In this document: piece by piece, positions 47,416-55,693 of the stretch
How positions within the stretch are numbered: the stretch's first letter is position 1
Layout of the letters: each line of letters starts with the position of its first letter
From: Alteromonadaceae bacterium
GTDB lineage: Bacteria > Pseudomonadota > Gammaproteobacteria > Enterobacterales > Alteromonadaceae
Reading direction: 5' to 3'
Assembly: GCA_013216015.1 (NCBI GenBank)
Contig: JABSOI010000017.1
Span: 54,934 to 118,933 of the forward strand
Length of the DNA stretch: 64,000 bases
Notes under the pieces: generated by a model
The model's input: only the letters and a program-made list of their open reading frames with translations
Database searches by the model: none
Told to the model about the DNA's origin: nothing
Made by a program: the position numbers and the translations under genes

Positions 47416-47891
47416 GCGTTTTCCTGATATTTTCACTATCTGGGTTGATGCAAAGCAAATTGCAAAGCCTGTACCAACCGCAAAGCAAAGCAGTAATATG
47501 CTGATAATTATAAAGTTATTAGGCATAGGTAAAGCTATTCTTTTTTAGTTCTGCTTTAGAATAGTGCGTTAATGATATGAGAGGTGCACAAGTAAAGTGC
47601 ATTGTCTTGGTTAGAAAATTGATCTGACCCAACCGCACGCTGTGGTTTTTCTTTTGTTGTGATGTTTTACAAAAATGTTTTTACTACTTGAAACCTTGCG
47701 CTGTACGGCTAACCCATCCTGTCAGAATAATCATTAGAAAAAGTATAACTTAATCAATGACAGGTTATATCGTAAAGTTAACAATATGGTCTGTTACCTA
47801 TTACGACTAAATTATACTTTGGTTTTGATAGATTAATTGGTGATTACCCCACGTTATATTAAATATTTCATACCAATTTTTCTAATATTTT
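47416..47891. other. Intergenic region upstream of nirB
   Basis: About 475 bases. The nirB frame continues 37 codons into this region, encoding a hydrophobic stretch (FIIISILLLCFAVGTGFAICFA). This is probably a chance extension across the promoter, but see the findings. A partial copy of the GGCTAACCCATCCTG repeat lies at about 47708. Nothing else was recognised. Confidence 0.5.
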
Positions 47892-48863
47892 TTAAATATC
47901 CCCAGACTTCATCATTTGATGTTTGAATAATTTATCTGCCTCGACCAAAGTCACAGAAATAAAAAAGGTATTATTCAATAACCCACAAAGTTCATTCGCA
48001 TCTGCAATTTCTCTGCTGCTTTCACTGCTTTCAAGCGTATTAAACTCTGAATAAGTTAAATGCTTCAGTAAGTACTTTTTATTGTTTTCGATTCGTGAAA
48101 CCACTAAATGATTTACAAAAATTGCCTGAGGAGATTGATGGCTATAAAAATGTCCAATATTACAATCAAATTCTGTATATTCGGCTAAATCAACACGATA
48201 CAAAGTGGTAATACTTTCCCCTTCCACTTTTTTTATGAGGAAGCTATTCTGAAATTCTTGATCAACTTGGTATTGCACGACTTCGTACTTGTCTACTTGG
48301 TGCGGCTCAGCTTTGTACTGCTCTGTTTGATAATTTTGAATAGAAGCTTCAGCAGAGACTGTTGCTTTATTTGCATCACAGTGCGTTGGTAATTTGATTA
48401 TAGTTGTTGGGTTTTCTGCACCAAAACCAACATCAATAATATATTGCTCATTTTCAAAATCTAATAACGTTAGTCTGTGTAAACGACCCGTATCAGGATC
48501 ACCATTAAGCATTACCCGTGCGATTAATGGCCTTACCTCAAAACCCAGCGCCGATAACGCCAAATAAAATATTTTATTATGTTCAAAACAATAACCACCG
48601 CTTTTTTGGTTGATCACCCGTGCAAATAAAACCTCTTTATTGAGGGATATCGGTTTATTTAAAATAACGTTAACACTACTGAAACTGTAACGAGAAAGAT
48701 GTGCGGTTATCATTGCATTTATAAGTTCAAGACCTGTTAAAGAAAATTCAAGTTCCAGTGACTTCAAGTACTGACGAATATGAGTTTCAACTTCACCAAC
48801 ATCACAAATTTCACCCTGAATTCCCTGTAAACCAATCACAAACATCTCCTCGTCAGCATTCAT
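47892..48863 (-). CDS. Arylamine N-acetyltransferase
   Basis: A 323-residue NAT-family enzyme that moves acetyl from acetyl-CoA to aromatic amines or hydrazines. The catalytic triad is readable: Cys in KSGGYCFEHN (about residue 92), His in GRLHRLTLL and Asp in YIIDVGFGAENP. Residues about 185-210 hold a short insert of QxxQYxxx-type repeats (YKAEPHQVDKYEVVQYQVDQ). The length is slightly above the usual 270-290 because of that insert. A miniature element lies 40 bases upstream of the start. Confidence 0.92.
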   Translation of the reverse strand: MNADEEMFVIGLQGIQGEICDVGEVETHIRQYLKSLELEFSLTGLELINAMITAHLSRYSFSSVNVILNKPISLNKEVLFARVINQKSGGYCFEHNKIFYLALSALGFEVRPLIARVMLNGDPDTGRLHRLTLLDFENEQYIIDVGFGAENPTTIIKLPTHCDANKATVSAEASIQNYQTEQYKAEPHQVDKYEVVQYQVDQEFQNSFLIKKVEGESITTLYRVDLAEYTEFDCNIGHFYSHQSPQAIFVNHLVVSRIENNKKYLLKHLTYSEFNTLESSESSREIADANELCGLLNNTFFISVTLVEADKLFKHQMMKSGDI

Positions 48864-48902
48864 TTATTCATCTTTACTTTGTTTAAAATAGTCTTATTCA
48901 AA

Positions 48903-49060
48903 GGCTCTGTTCCATAATACTGTTGTCCCTCGATGAATCCCCTATTTTTAAAGGGTTAGGCGATAAATTGGTTTTTTAACGAGAATTAGTCACAGAGTCC
49001 TAGATATAAGGGTTGAGTTTAATTCCATTTGAAGGGACAACAATTATCTACAACAGAGCC
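48903..49060. mobile_element. Miniature inverted-repeat element, 158 bp
   Basis: Ends GGCTCTGTTCCAT and its complement (GGCTCTGTTGTAGATAATTG on the other strand) form terminal inverted repeats, with TGTTGTCCCT conserved inside both arms. It is flanked by a perfect 8-base duplication TATTCAAA (48895-48902 and 49061-49068). No coding capacity. A second copy lies at 60543-60699. Confidence 0.9.
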
Positions 49061-49101
49061 TATTCAAAATAGTCTTGGTAAATATTTCATTGAACCCTTT
49101 G

Positions 49102-49653
49102 CTAAACATTTTTCCTTGAGCCTTTACTAAAACTATTACGCTCACCACTAATTTTTGCTAAAAATTCATTAATTTGTGCATCATTATTTTCACCGTCATA
49201 ACCTTCCCGGCAATATATATGCAGCAAGCCGCTAAATTTCATACCAAAATAGCGAAATAGTTCCTTAAAAAAATTAGCAAATGTTGACGAAACTTCCAAA
49301 CTAGCCGAAGTGGTAATAACAAATGCCTGTTTTGCCTTTAATTGCTTTGCCTTATGTTTTAAATTAGGTTCATCCAGCAGTTCACATAACCTGTCAATAA
49401 AGTTTTTCATCAAAGGTGTTACCGCTGACCAATATACAGGCGAAACAAAAACTATATTTTCGCATTGTAGAATCTTATCAATTAACGCATAAAAATCATC
49501 CGTTTGATATTTATTTTCATAATTATAGGTTGAAATAGTTAAACTCTCTAAATCTATAACCTCCATTGGCCACTGGGTATTTATTTGCTGTAAAAGTTTA
49601 TCGGTATTGCCATTTTGTCGGGCGCTTGAGAATAATGCGATAGTTGAATTCAT
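49102..49653 (-). CDS. Flavodoxin-like NAD(P)H/FMN reductase
   Basis: A 183-residue protein of the NADPH-dependent FMN reductase / flavodoxin-fold family. The N-terminal FMN-phosphate loop is FSSARQNGNTDKLL and the second flavin loop is FVSPVYWSAVTPLMKNFIDRL. It would reduce FMN, quinones or related acceptors. It is divergent from soxR, and its promoter carries a SoxR-type site (49740-49757) in a 19-base spacer. That suggests induction by redox-cycling compounds. Confidence 0.87.
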   Translation of the reverse strand: MNSTIALFSSARQNGNTDKLLQQINTQWPMEVIDLESLTISTYNYENKYQTDDFYALIDKILQCENIVFVSPVYWSAVTPLMKNFIDRLCELLDEPNLKHKAKQLKAKQAFVITTSASLEVSSTFANFFKELFRYFGMKFSGLLHIYCREGYDGENNDAQINEFLAKISGERNSFSKGSRKNV

Positions 49654-49730
49654 AAGTGTTTCCTGTTTGCTTTTGTCTTAAATCATTTGTTAACTTGATT
49701 TTCTTAAGTTAATTTATTATCTTGGATGGC

Positions 49731-49761
49731 ACTTTAAAACCTCAACCTCACTTCAGGTCAA
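49731..49761 (-). promoter_or_regulatory. SoxR-type promoter of the flavin reductase gene
   Basis: On the minus strand TTGACC (49756-49761) and TAAAGT (49731-49736) are separated by 19 bases, the stretched spacing of MerR/SoxR promoters. The spacer region contains CCTCAACCTCACTTCAGG (49740-49757), an imperfect dyad close to the SoxR box (CCTCAAG-N4-CTTGAGG). Confidence 0.8.
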
Positions 49762-49845
49762 ATCATTTTTGTTATAAACTTAAAATATTATTTTTAATTT
49801 AACTTAACTTAACTATTAGTCCACAATTAACTTAGGAACAGGTGA

Positions 49846-50313
49846 ATGACCAAACTACGAGAAGCTAACCTAACCGTTGGCATGGTGGCAAAGCGCACAG
49901 GTGTTGCGGTGTCGGCATTACATTTTTATGAAAAAAAAGAACTGATCCATAGCATTAGAAATACCGGCAACCAAAGACGATATCACCGCGATGTTATAAG
50001 GCGGGTATCTATTATTAAAGCGGCACAAAAGCTTGGCATATCTTTAACTGAACTTGCTTTGTTATTTGAAGCCCTGCCAGAGAAACGAACCCCCAACAAA
50101 GACGATTGGTCGAAAATTTCAACACACTGGCGCGATTTATTAGATATTAGAATTAAGCAAATGATACAACTCAGAGATAAAATTGACTATTGCATTGGCT
50201 GTGGTTGTTTATCGTTAAAAAAATGTCAGATATATAATGAAGATGACGTGCTTGCTGATGAAGGCGAAGGGGCTCATTTACTTTTTACTAATGATGATAG
50301 TGATGGTGTTTAA
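49846..50313 (+). CDS. soxR: Redox-sensitive transcriptional activator SoxR
   Basis: A 155-residue MerR-family regulator. The N-terminal winged helix is LTVGMVAKRTGVAVSALHFYEKKELI. A dimerisation helix follows, then the [2Fe-2S] ligands C-x2-C-x-C-x5-C in CIGCGCLSLKKC at about residues 115-127, unique to SoxR. Oxidation of the cluster by redox-cycling compounds switches on promoters with 19-base spacers. No soxS is present; as in most non-enteric bacteria the direct target appears to be the divergent flavin reductase. Confidence 0.95.
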   Translation: MTKLREANLTVGMVAKRTGVAVSALHFYEKKELIHSIRNTGNQRRYHRDVIRRVSIIKAAQKLGISLTELALLFEALPEKRTPNKDDWSKISTHWRDLLDIRIKQMIQLRDKIDYCIGCGCLSLKKCQIYNEDDVLADEGEGAHLLFTNDDSDGV

Positions 50314-50443
50314 TTGGTGTAATTGGTTTGAATTATTATTTAAAATTTAACTTTTGATGGTTTAGTATCATTTAGCTTGGATGAAATGATTCTGTTATGA
50401 TAGTTTGTAGGACGCGAGTAATAGCAGTAAAAAGAGAAATTCT

Positions 50444-50791
50444 GTGGAAGTAATAGTAACCATAGCCAGCTTGACGCTTATCTGGTTAATTTGGCAGTTA
50501 TTTAAAGCTAAACGTTTTAATAAATTCAAATTACAAATTGAAAAAGAATTAAAACCAAAAGTAATTGAACATATCCTTGATGATTTACAGGATAATAGCT
50601 CTGAACTATTTCCAAACAATCAAGTACACCAAGAAGCAACCGTTTATTTCTGGACTCAATATAAAAGCCGAATTTTACAAGCGGCCTTACAAAGAGAAAT
50701 TATTGATGAGAAATGGTTAAAAGACACAGGTAATTTACGGAACAGCCAGCATCTTTTTCATATTGAACAACAGTATTTGTGTAGATCTTAA
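50444..50791 (+). CDS. Small membrane-anchored protein, unknown
   Basis: A 115-residue protein read from a GTG with an AGAG ribosome site. An N-terminal transmembrane helix (about 2-20, VIVTIASLTLIWLIWQLF) is followed by a soluble helical part rich in Lys, Gln and Leu (KLQIEKELKPKVIEHILDDL ... ALQREIIDEKWLKDTG). No family is recognised. It is 130 bases downstream of soxR but not obviously part of the same unit. Confidence 0.6.
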   Translation: MEVIVTIASLTLIWLIWQLFKAKRFNKFKLQIEKELKPKVIEHILDDLQDNSSELFPNNQVHQEATVYFWTQYKSRILQAALQREIIDEKWLKDTGNLRNSQHLFHIEQQYLCRS

Positions 50792-50822
50792 TCTGTCAGA
50801 ATGTTTTTGTAGTTAATGTGAT

Positions 50823-50973
50823 CGGCTATGTGCCGGTTAAGTGTTGCTATAAAAGTTGTAGAATGGGTTAGCCACCGGCGTAACCCATCCTACGCGTTGA
50901 AATCTTGAGGCGAAAGATAAATAAATAGAAAACAACTGGTTAAGTGTGGCTATAATAGTTGTAGGATTATAGT
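50823..50973. repeat. Degenerate copy of the TTGGCTATG element
   Basis: It begins CGGCTATGTGCCGGTTAA and contains the hairpin ATGGGTTA (50863-50870) / TAACCCAT (50881-50888). The right part has AACTGGTTAAGTGTGGCTATAATAG, but the terminal repeat is missing and no flanking duplication is seen. Confidence 0.6.
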
Positions 50974-51156
50974 CCTTCATACCAGCTAAATTACTTTTGT
51001 TTTTATACTATGAAACAATAGCAATGTAGGTTGTATGCGCCTTAATGTTACGAATAAATGTAGATAGCTTGAGAAGCTTAAACCCATACTTTCGGGCATT
51101 AAGGTGCTCTTACTTCGTCAACGAATACTCAGAGGTTGTCGTCATACCGACTCACC

Positions 51157-51317
51157 TATACCCGTGGTCATTCAAGATGCGGGAATTTGAGGTGAATTTG
51201 AAAGTTTATCTAAAAGGCGCTTGATTGAGCAATAGCGGGCTATTGGGATTGAAAGCAACGCAGTAGATAATCTTTTAAAACGCTTCAAAACCTGCATTTT
51301 GAATGATTACGGGTATA
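51157..51317. repeat. 161-bp palindromic repeat (TATACCCGT family)
   Basis: Ends TATACCCGTGGTCATTCAAG and, on the other strand, TATACCCGTAATCATTCAAA form inverted repeats of about 27 bases with few changes. The centre has a perfect hairpin CAATAGC-GG-GCTATTG. A second, partial copy begins at 63927 and runs off the window. No ORF. The rest of the 50792-51506 gap shows no gene. Confidence 0.85.
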
Positions 51318-51506
51318 TAACAGACATAACTTAACCTACGCACGCGACTACTCTTTATTTTTATAAAGCGAACAGGCTGTGTGAAAACTTCCACAGCCGA
51401 AATAACAATATGTTTTTACATTGGTATTACCTAAGTGAGTGTTAACACCAATAACTTTTAGTCACAAAAACATCACTATAAAAACATAGCCACTCGAATC
51501 GTTATT

Positions 51507-52298
51507 CTACTCAGTACGAGAAAACTGAATATCCCAAACACCATGTCCCAGGCGATGACCGCGACTTTCAAACTTTGTTAATGGCCTGGAATCAGGTCGG
51601 GGCACGTAATCACAGGTTTCAGATAAGTTTTTATAACCCGGCGCAGAGTTCATATCTTCCAACATGCATTCTGCATAATTTTCCCAATCGGTAGCCATGT
51701 GAAATACGCCACCGATTTTAAGTTTTTTACGGATAGTTTCAACAAAATCAGCCTGTACAATACGGCGTTTATGATGCTTCTTCTTATGCCAGGGATCAGG
51801 GAAAAATAATTGCACAGTGGTTAAGCTGTCATCAAGAAGACAATCAGCAAGTACTTCAATCGCATCGTGCTCGTATACTTTAAGATTAGTTACTTCTTGT
51901 TCCTGCGCTAATGAAATACAAGCACCAACACCGGGTTTATGCACTTCAACACCAATGAAATTTAGCTCAGGGGCATTTTTAGCCATTTCAACTAAAGATT
52001 TACCCATACCGAAACCAATTTCTAAAACCACCGAATTATCATTACCAAACAGAGCTTTAACATCAACTCTTCCATCCTGATGATTCAGGCCCATTGTTTG
52101 CCAATGATCATTCAATGCGCGCTCTTGCCCTTTGGTTAACCGTCCTTCACGTTTAACAAAACTGCGGACTTTACGGATATATTTACCCTCTTGCTCCGCT
52201 TGTTCTATTGTTTTATGTTTTTGTTGACGATTATTTTTACTTACGTCCACAAGATTACTGTCAGTGCCCTTCTCAGCATTTTTTTCAACGTCAATCAT
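51507..52298 (-). CDS. trmB: tRNA (guanine-N7-)-methyltransferase
   Basis: A 263-residue class I methyltransferase that makes m7G46 in tRNA. The AdoMet motif is [17 protein letters not shown] and the catalytic/RNA region is [35 protein letters not shown] near the C-terminus is typical. The frame opens at a TTG at 52319 inside yggL, but the ATG at 52298, just after the yggL stop, is preferred. It is downstream of yggL in the same orientation, the common yggL/trmB/mutY neighbourhood. Confidence 0.95.
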   Translation of the reverse strand: MIDVEKNAEKGTDSNLVDVSKNNRQQKHKTIEQAEQEGKYIRKVRSFVKREGRLTKGQERALNDHWQTMGLNHQDGRVDVKALFGNDNSVVLEIGFGMGKSLVEMAKNAPELNFIGVEVHKPGVGACISLAQEQEVTNLKVYEHDAIEVLADCLLDDSLTTVQLFFPDPWHKKKHHKRRIVQADFVETIRKKLKIGGVFHMATDWENYAECMLEDMNSAPGYKNLSETCDYVPRPDSRPLTKFESRGHRLGHGVWDIQFSRTE

Positions 52299-52303
52299 AC
52301 TAA

Positions 52304-52642
52304 CTATTCTGCCCACCAAACATCATACAAAGCACTTACATCAACGGCTTTTACGCCATTGTCATTCAACCAGTTCTTAACGATATCACGGTGTTCATCA
52401 GTACATTTACCTATTTTCTGGGTACAAATAATACCGTGCCATAAAGTATCACCCTCACCACCAAAACCTAATTCATTCGGGTCAATCACTTCATCAAAAA
52501 ATTTACTGATAAAAACATCAATTTCTTCACTGGTAATACCATCCTTACATTTCCATGCGACATCAAAGCCTAGCTCTTGAAATTCTTCAACACGCAATTT
52601 TTTACGTAAACGTTGGCTACGGTTTTTTGCATCAACTTTCAT
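52304..52642 (-). CDS. yggL: YggL family protein (DUF469)
   Basis: A 112-residue YggL/DUF469 protein: [24 protein letters not shown] ... [25 protein letters not shown]. YggL is a small cytoplasmic protein associated with the 50S ribosomal subunit in E. coli. It precedes trmB and both diverge from mutY. An 11-base tandem repeat lies 28 bases upstream of its start. Confidence 0.92.
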   Translation of the reverse strand: MKVDAKNRSQRLRKKLRVEEFQELGFDVAWKCKDGITSEEIDVFISKFFDEVIDPNELGFGGEGDTLWHGIICTQKIGKCTDEHRDIVKNWLNDNGVKAVDVSALYDVWWAE

Positions 52643-52669
52643 TTTTGTTCCTCTGGATAAGATATGGCT

Positions 52670-52728
52670 TATGTCTGGCTAATATCTGGCTAATATCTGG
52701 CTAATATCTAGCTAATATCTAGCTAATA
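52670..52728. repeat. 11-bp tandem repeat upstream of yggL
   Basis: The unit AATATCTGGCT (or AATATCTAGCT) occurs four times from 52681 to 52724, preceded by a variant TATGTCTGGCT and followed by a partial copy. It lies in the divergent yggL/mutY promoter region, so copy number could affect promoter spacing. Confidence 0.9.
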
Positions 52729-52918
52729 AGTAATTGTACTGACAAAGCTCAGCTATAGCTTGTATATTTTAAAAGCGAGAGCATAGAGGGAAATGGATAA
52801 ATTTTCCATTTATAAATAGATAAAAACAGTAAAAATTACTAAATGATATGATTGTGAGTGTAATTTTAATTCGTTAAACTGTCTCGTTATTAAAGAAGCA
52901 TTTAGTAAGAAAAACAAT

Positions 52919-53992
52919 TTGATCTCTACATCAGCAAAATCAGCCAAAAAATTCAGCCGCCAAGTACTTGACTGGTACCATCAACAAGGTAGAAAACATC
53001 TGCCCTGGCAACAAAATAAAACCCCGTATCGAGTTTGGATTTCTGAAATTATGCTTCAACAAACCCAGGTAGCCACAGTTATTCCTTATTATTTGCGCTT
53101 TATGGAAAGTTTTGAAGATATTACCGCTTTAGCTAATGCAAATGAAGATGCCGTTTTACACCATTGGACAGGTCTTGGTTATTACGCACGCGCGCGAAAT
53201 TTACATAAAGCCGCAAAAATAATGCTGTCGGACTTTCAAGGGGAATTTCCACAAAGTATTGAAGAAGTTATTGCCCTGCCCGGTATTGGTCGTTCAACCG
53301 CAGGAGCTATTTTAAGTTTATCGCGCAATAAACATCATGCAATTTTAGATGGTAACGTTAAACGGGTTTTAGCCCGATGTTATACTGTAGAAGGTCATAA
53401 TGCTCAGGCAAAATTTGAAAAAACCTTATGGCCCATTGCTGAAATACTAACGCCCAAAGAAGGTGTCGCCCAATATAATCAGGCTATGATGGATTTAGGC
53501 GCTTTAGTTTGCACTCGCACTAAACCTGATTGTGAACACTGCCCTTTAAATTCAGGATGTTTAGCATTTGCAGGTAACGAACAAGCTAACTTTCCTCAAA
53601 AGAAACCGAAGAAAAGTATCCCTGAAAAATCGACTATTATGGTGATCCCCCGCATTAAAGCAGAAACGGGTGCTCAGGTTCTTATGGAAAAAAGACCACC
53701 AAGTGGAATTTGGGGCGGATTATGGTGTTTTCATGAAGTAAATGAACAAAGCGATATTAATGATTTACTCACAAACCTCGGGCTAAAAGAAGTAACGCAG
53801 CAAACCCTGACAACATTTCGCCATACTTTTAGTCACTTCCATCTAGATATTCAACCCATTATTGTTGATTGCGAACAATTACCCTCGCAGGAAGTAAACG
53901 AAAAATCACAACAACAGTGGTATGACTTAACTACAGAAGCGTCGGTAGGTTTTGCTGCATCAACGCTGAAATTAATTACTTTACTTAGGTAA
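52919..53992 (+). CDS. mutY: A/G-specific adenine DNA glycosylase
   Basis: A 357-residue base-excision repair enzyme removing adenine opposite 8-oxoguanine. Signatures: [24 protein letters not shown] near the N-terminus, the helix-hairpin-helix [14 protein letters not shown] with the catalytic Asp in [14 protein letters not shown], and the [4Fe-4S] ligands C-x6-C-x2-C-x5-C (about 199-215). A C-terminal NUDIX-like 8-oxoG recognition domain follows. The start is a TTG at 52919; no in-frame ATG occurs before the conserved core, and the resulting N-terminus matches the usual length. Confidence 0.95.
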   Translation: MISTSAKSAKKFSRQVLDWYHQQGRKHLPWQQNKTPYRVWISEIMLQQTQVATVIPYYLRFMESFEDITALANANEDAVLHHWTGLGYYARARNLHKAAKIMLSDFQGEFPQSIEEVIALPGIGRSTAGAILSLSRNKHHAILDGNVKRVLARCYTVEGHNAQAKFEKTLWPIAEILTPKEGVAQYNQAMMDLGALVCTRTKPDCEHCPLNSGCLAFAGNEQANFPQKKPKKSIPEKSTIMVIPRIKAETGAQVLMEKRPPSGIWGGLWCFHEVNEQSDINDLLTNLGLKEVTQQTLTTFRHTFSHFHLDIQPIIVDCEQLPSQEVNEKSQQQWYDLTTEASVGFAASTLKLITLLR

Positions 53993-54105
53993 AAAGGTAG
54001 GTAAACAATTAAGAAAATAAAAAGGTGAACAAGAAGATAAACAGGACGTTAAACCAATAACTACGACATCAACGTCCTTATATACTGATACTCCAAAATA
54101 TTACT

Positions 54106-54870
54106 TTACACTTCCAACTCAACTAAAGTTGAAATATCCTCGGTTTGTGTTAACCGAATTCGATGAGCTCGGTGTTCAAAAACCAAAATACTGGATTGAA
54201 GTTCGGGGAATAAAATTGGGTATACGCTGAAGAAATCGGTGTTCATCAACATGTCATAACTGGCTGCCCTGCAAATAAGTTCATCAATTCCTATAGTTGA
54301 ATAAGTACTTTTAGGGATAGAGCTTGCTTTTTCTATGCAGTAACGGTCTTTCTTATCGACCGCGAGATTCTGGCAACCATGAAGAACTATAATGCCATGA
54401 CCTGTTTTTTTTTCACCCCATACTTGAAAATAATCTGAATTTTGATTATTCGAGCAATCCTGAACCTTATCTTTCTCTTGCGCGTCACACTTTGAGATAT
54501 CGGAAGAACAGATCAAGAGAATATCCTGTTGCTCAAACCCTTGTGATAATTTAATCTGGGTCATTACATCAATGAAATCAGTACAATCCGCACTTATAAA
54601 CTGACTATGGGTTAAATCCGATAAATTCTGGCGTAACCCAGATGTACGTTTGAAATCACCAACACCTATTAACATGACTTCAGCATTAAAAACTTTTTTT
54701 CCGTCATTGCACACTTCAGCAATACATTTATGAATTCTACGAAAGAGATACTCATTATAAATCGCTGACAAAACTATGCATTTTGGACGTTCACGATTAG
54801 TTGCCTTACCCAGTTTAGCCCGTATTATGTTTTCTAACTGCAAATAAATTTTGTCAAAATAATCTTCCAT
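54106..54870 (-). CDS. Unrecognised protein, 254 residues
   Basis: A soluble protein from the ATG at 54870 (GAGAG ribosome site). The sequence is a mix of helices and strands: IYLQLENIIRAKLGKATNRERPKCIVLSAIYNEYLFRRIHK, AEVMLIGVGDFKRTSGLRQNLS, QDILLICSSDISKCDAQ, GHGIIVLHGCQ and IGIDELICRAAS. Alternating strand-helix order suggests a Rossmann-like fold, but no nucleotide loop is evident. Nine cysteines are scattered through it. No family or neighbours suggest a role. It lies in the segment that separates mutY from yggX. Confidence 0.6.
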   Translation of the reverse strand: MEDYFDKIYLQLENIIRAKLGKATNRERPKCIVLSAIYNEYLFRRIHKCIAEVCNDGKKVFNAEVMLIGVGDFKRTSGLRQNLSDLTHSQFISADCTDFIDVMTQIKLSQGFEQQDILLICSSDISKCDAQEKDKVQDCSNNQNSDYFQVWGEKKTGHGIIVLHGCQNLAVDKKDRYCIEKASSIPKSTYSTIGIDELICRAASYDMLMNTDFFSVYPILFPELQSSILVFEHRAHRIRLTQTEDISTLVELEV

Positions 54871-55243
54871 AATCAACTCTCACTTTTACTTACTGATTTT
54901 TACTATTAAAAAAAGAAACCCTACTAAGTGTACGATTTACAAGACCACTTATTTGTCATTAACTACAGTAAATAATCCAGTTAAATTTTCCATATAATAT
55001 TCCTTTGTTTTTCCTTCGGTATTCCTCCAGAGCTTTTGTCACCTGTATATCTATGAATTAAGATGCGCCAAACCCCTATAGAAATAAAACTAATGCTTAC
55101 AGTGAAATAAAGCGCTTTATTTAAGAGGTATATAAGTAAAAATACGAGGCAACGCAGTTAACCAAAGAGTCATCATGATGCAAATAATGGGTAATTGAGT
55201 AATCACTCATAGAACAAACACTTTCTCAAATCTCTATACTCAA
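54871..55243. other. Non-coding stretch
   Basis: About 370 AT-rich bases between the unrecognised gene and a palindromic repeat. No ORF, RNA or repeat was recognised. Confidence 0.4.
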
Positions 55244-55309
55244 TATACCATGATACCAAGCCACTTTGAAATGCAGGTTCAGAACATTTTAAAGTGACTC
55301 TGGTGTATA
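55244..55309. repeat. Palindromic repeat (TATACCA ... TGGTGTATA)
   Basis: A 66-base imperfect palindrome: outer arms TATACCA / TGGTGTATA and inner arms CACTTTGAAATG / CATTTTAAAGTG around GCAGGTTCAGAA. The ATGCAGG portion resembles the 51157 and 63927 repeats, suggesting a related family. Confidence 0.65.
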
Positions 55310-55395
55310 ATTACATTAAAAATCAAAAGTTTAAACTCAATTTCAGATTACTCATTCACAATCCACAGAAAGTTCTGTTATGAGAAATGAGGAAC

Positions 55396-55602
55396 TTAGA
55401 GCTTGGATTTCACTCTAGCCTTACATCGAGGAAAATGAGGACAAATCATCGGCTTCTCCTCATCAAATACCTCACCTGTATCAACAGTATCTAGGGTAGC
55501 TACTGTTTGGGCAAACACTTCAAATGTTACTATTTCCAGAATAATAATGGATAAACACAATAATGCATAAAACATTGTAAATTTTTTTTTAAATTTAAAC
55601 AT
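55396..55602 (-). CDS. Small exported Cys-containing protein
   Basis: A 68-residue protein with a signal peptide or anchor at about 9-31 (MFYALLCLSIIILEIVTFEVFAQ, cleavage possible after VFA). The mature part is about 37 residues: an acidic stretch (TLDTVDTGEVFDEEKP) and then a basic C-terminus with two cysteines (CPHFPRCKARVKSKL). A GGGG lies eight bases before the ATG. It is 90 bases downstream of, and in line with, the CadC-like gene, so it may be its partner or target. No family recognised. Confidence 0.55.
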   Translation of the reverse strand: MFKFKKKFTMFYALLCLSIIILEIVTFEVFAQTVATLDTVDTGEVFDEEKPMICPHFPRCKARVKSKL

Positions 55603-55693
55603 ATGACCCCAAAAGGTTAAATAAGTATTATAAAAACGTTATCGCTTATAATTAAATATAAGTCTTCCAAAATTCTCTTAGAAATCCCTCTAT

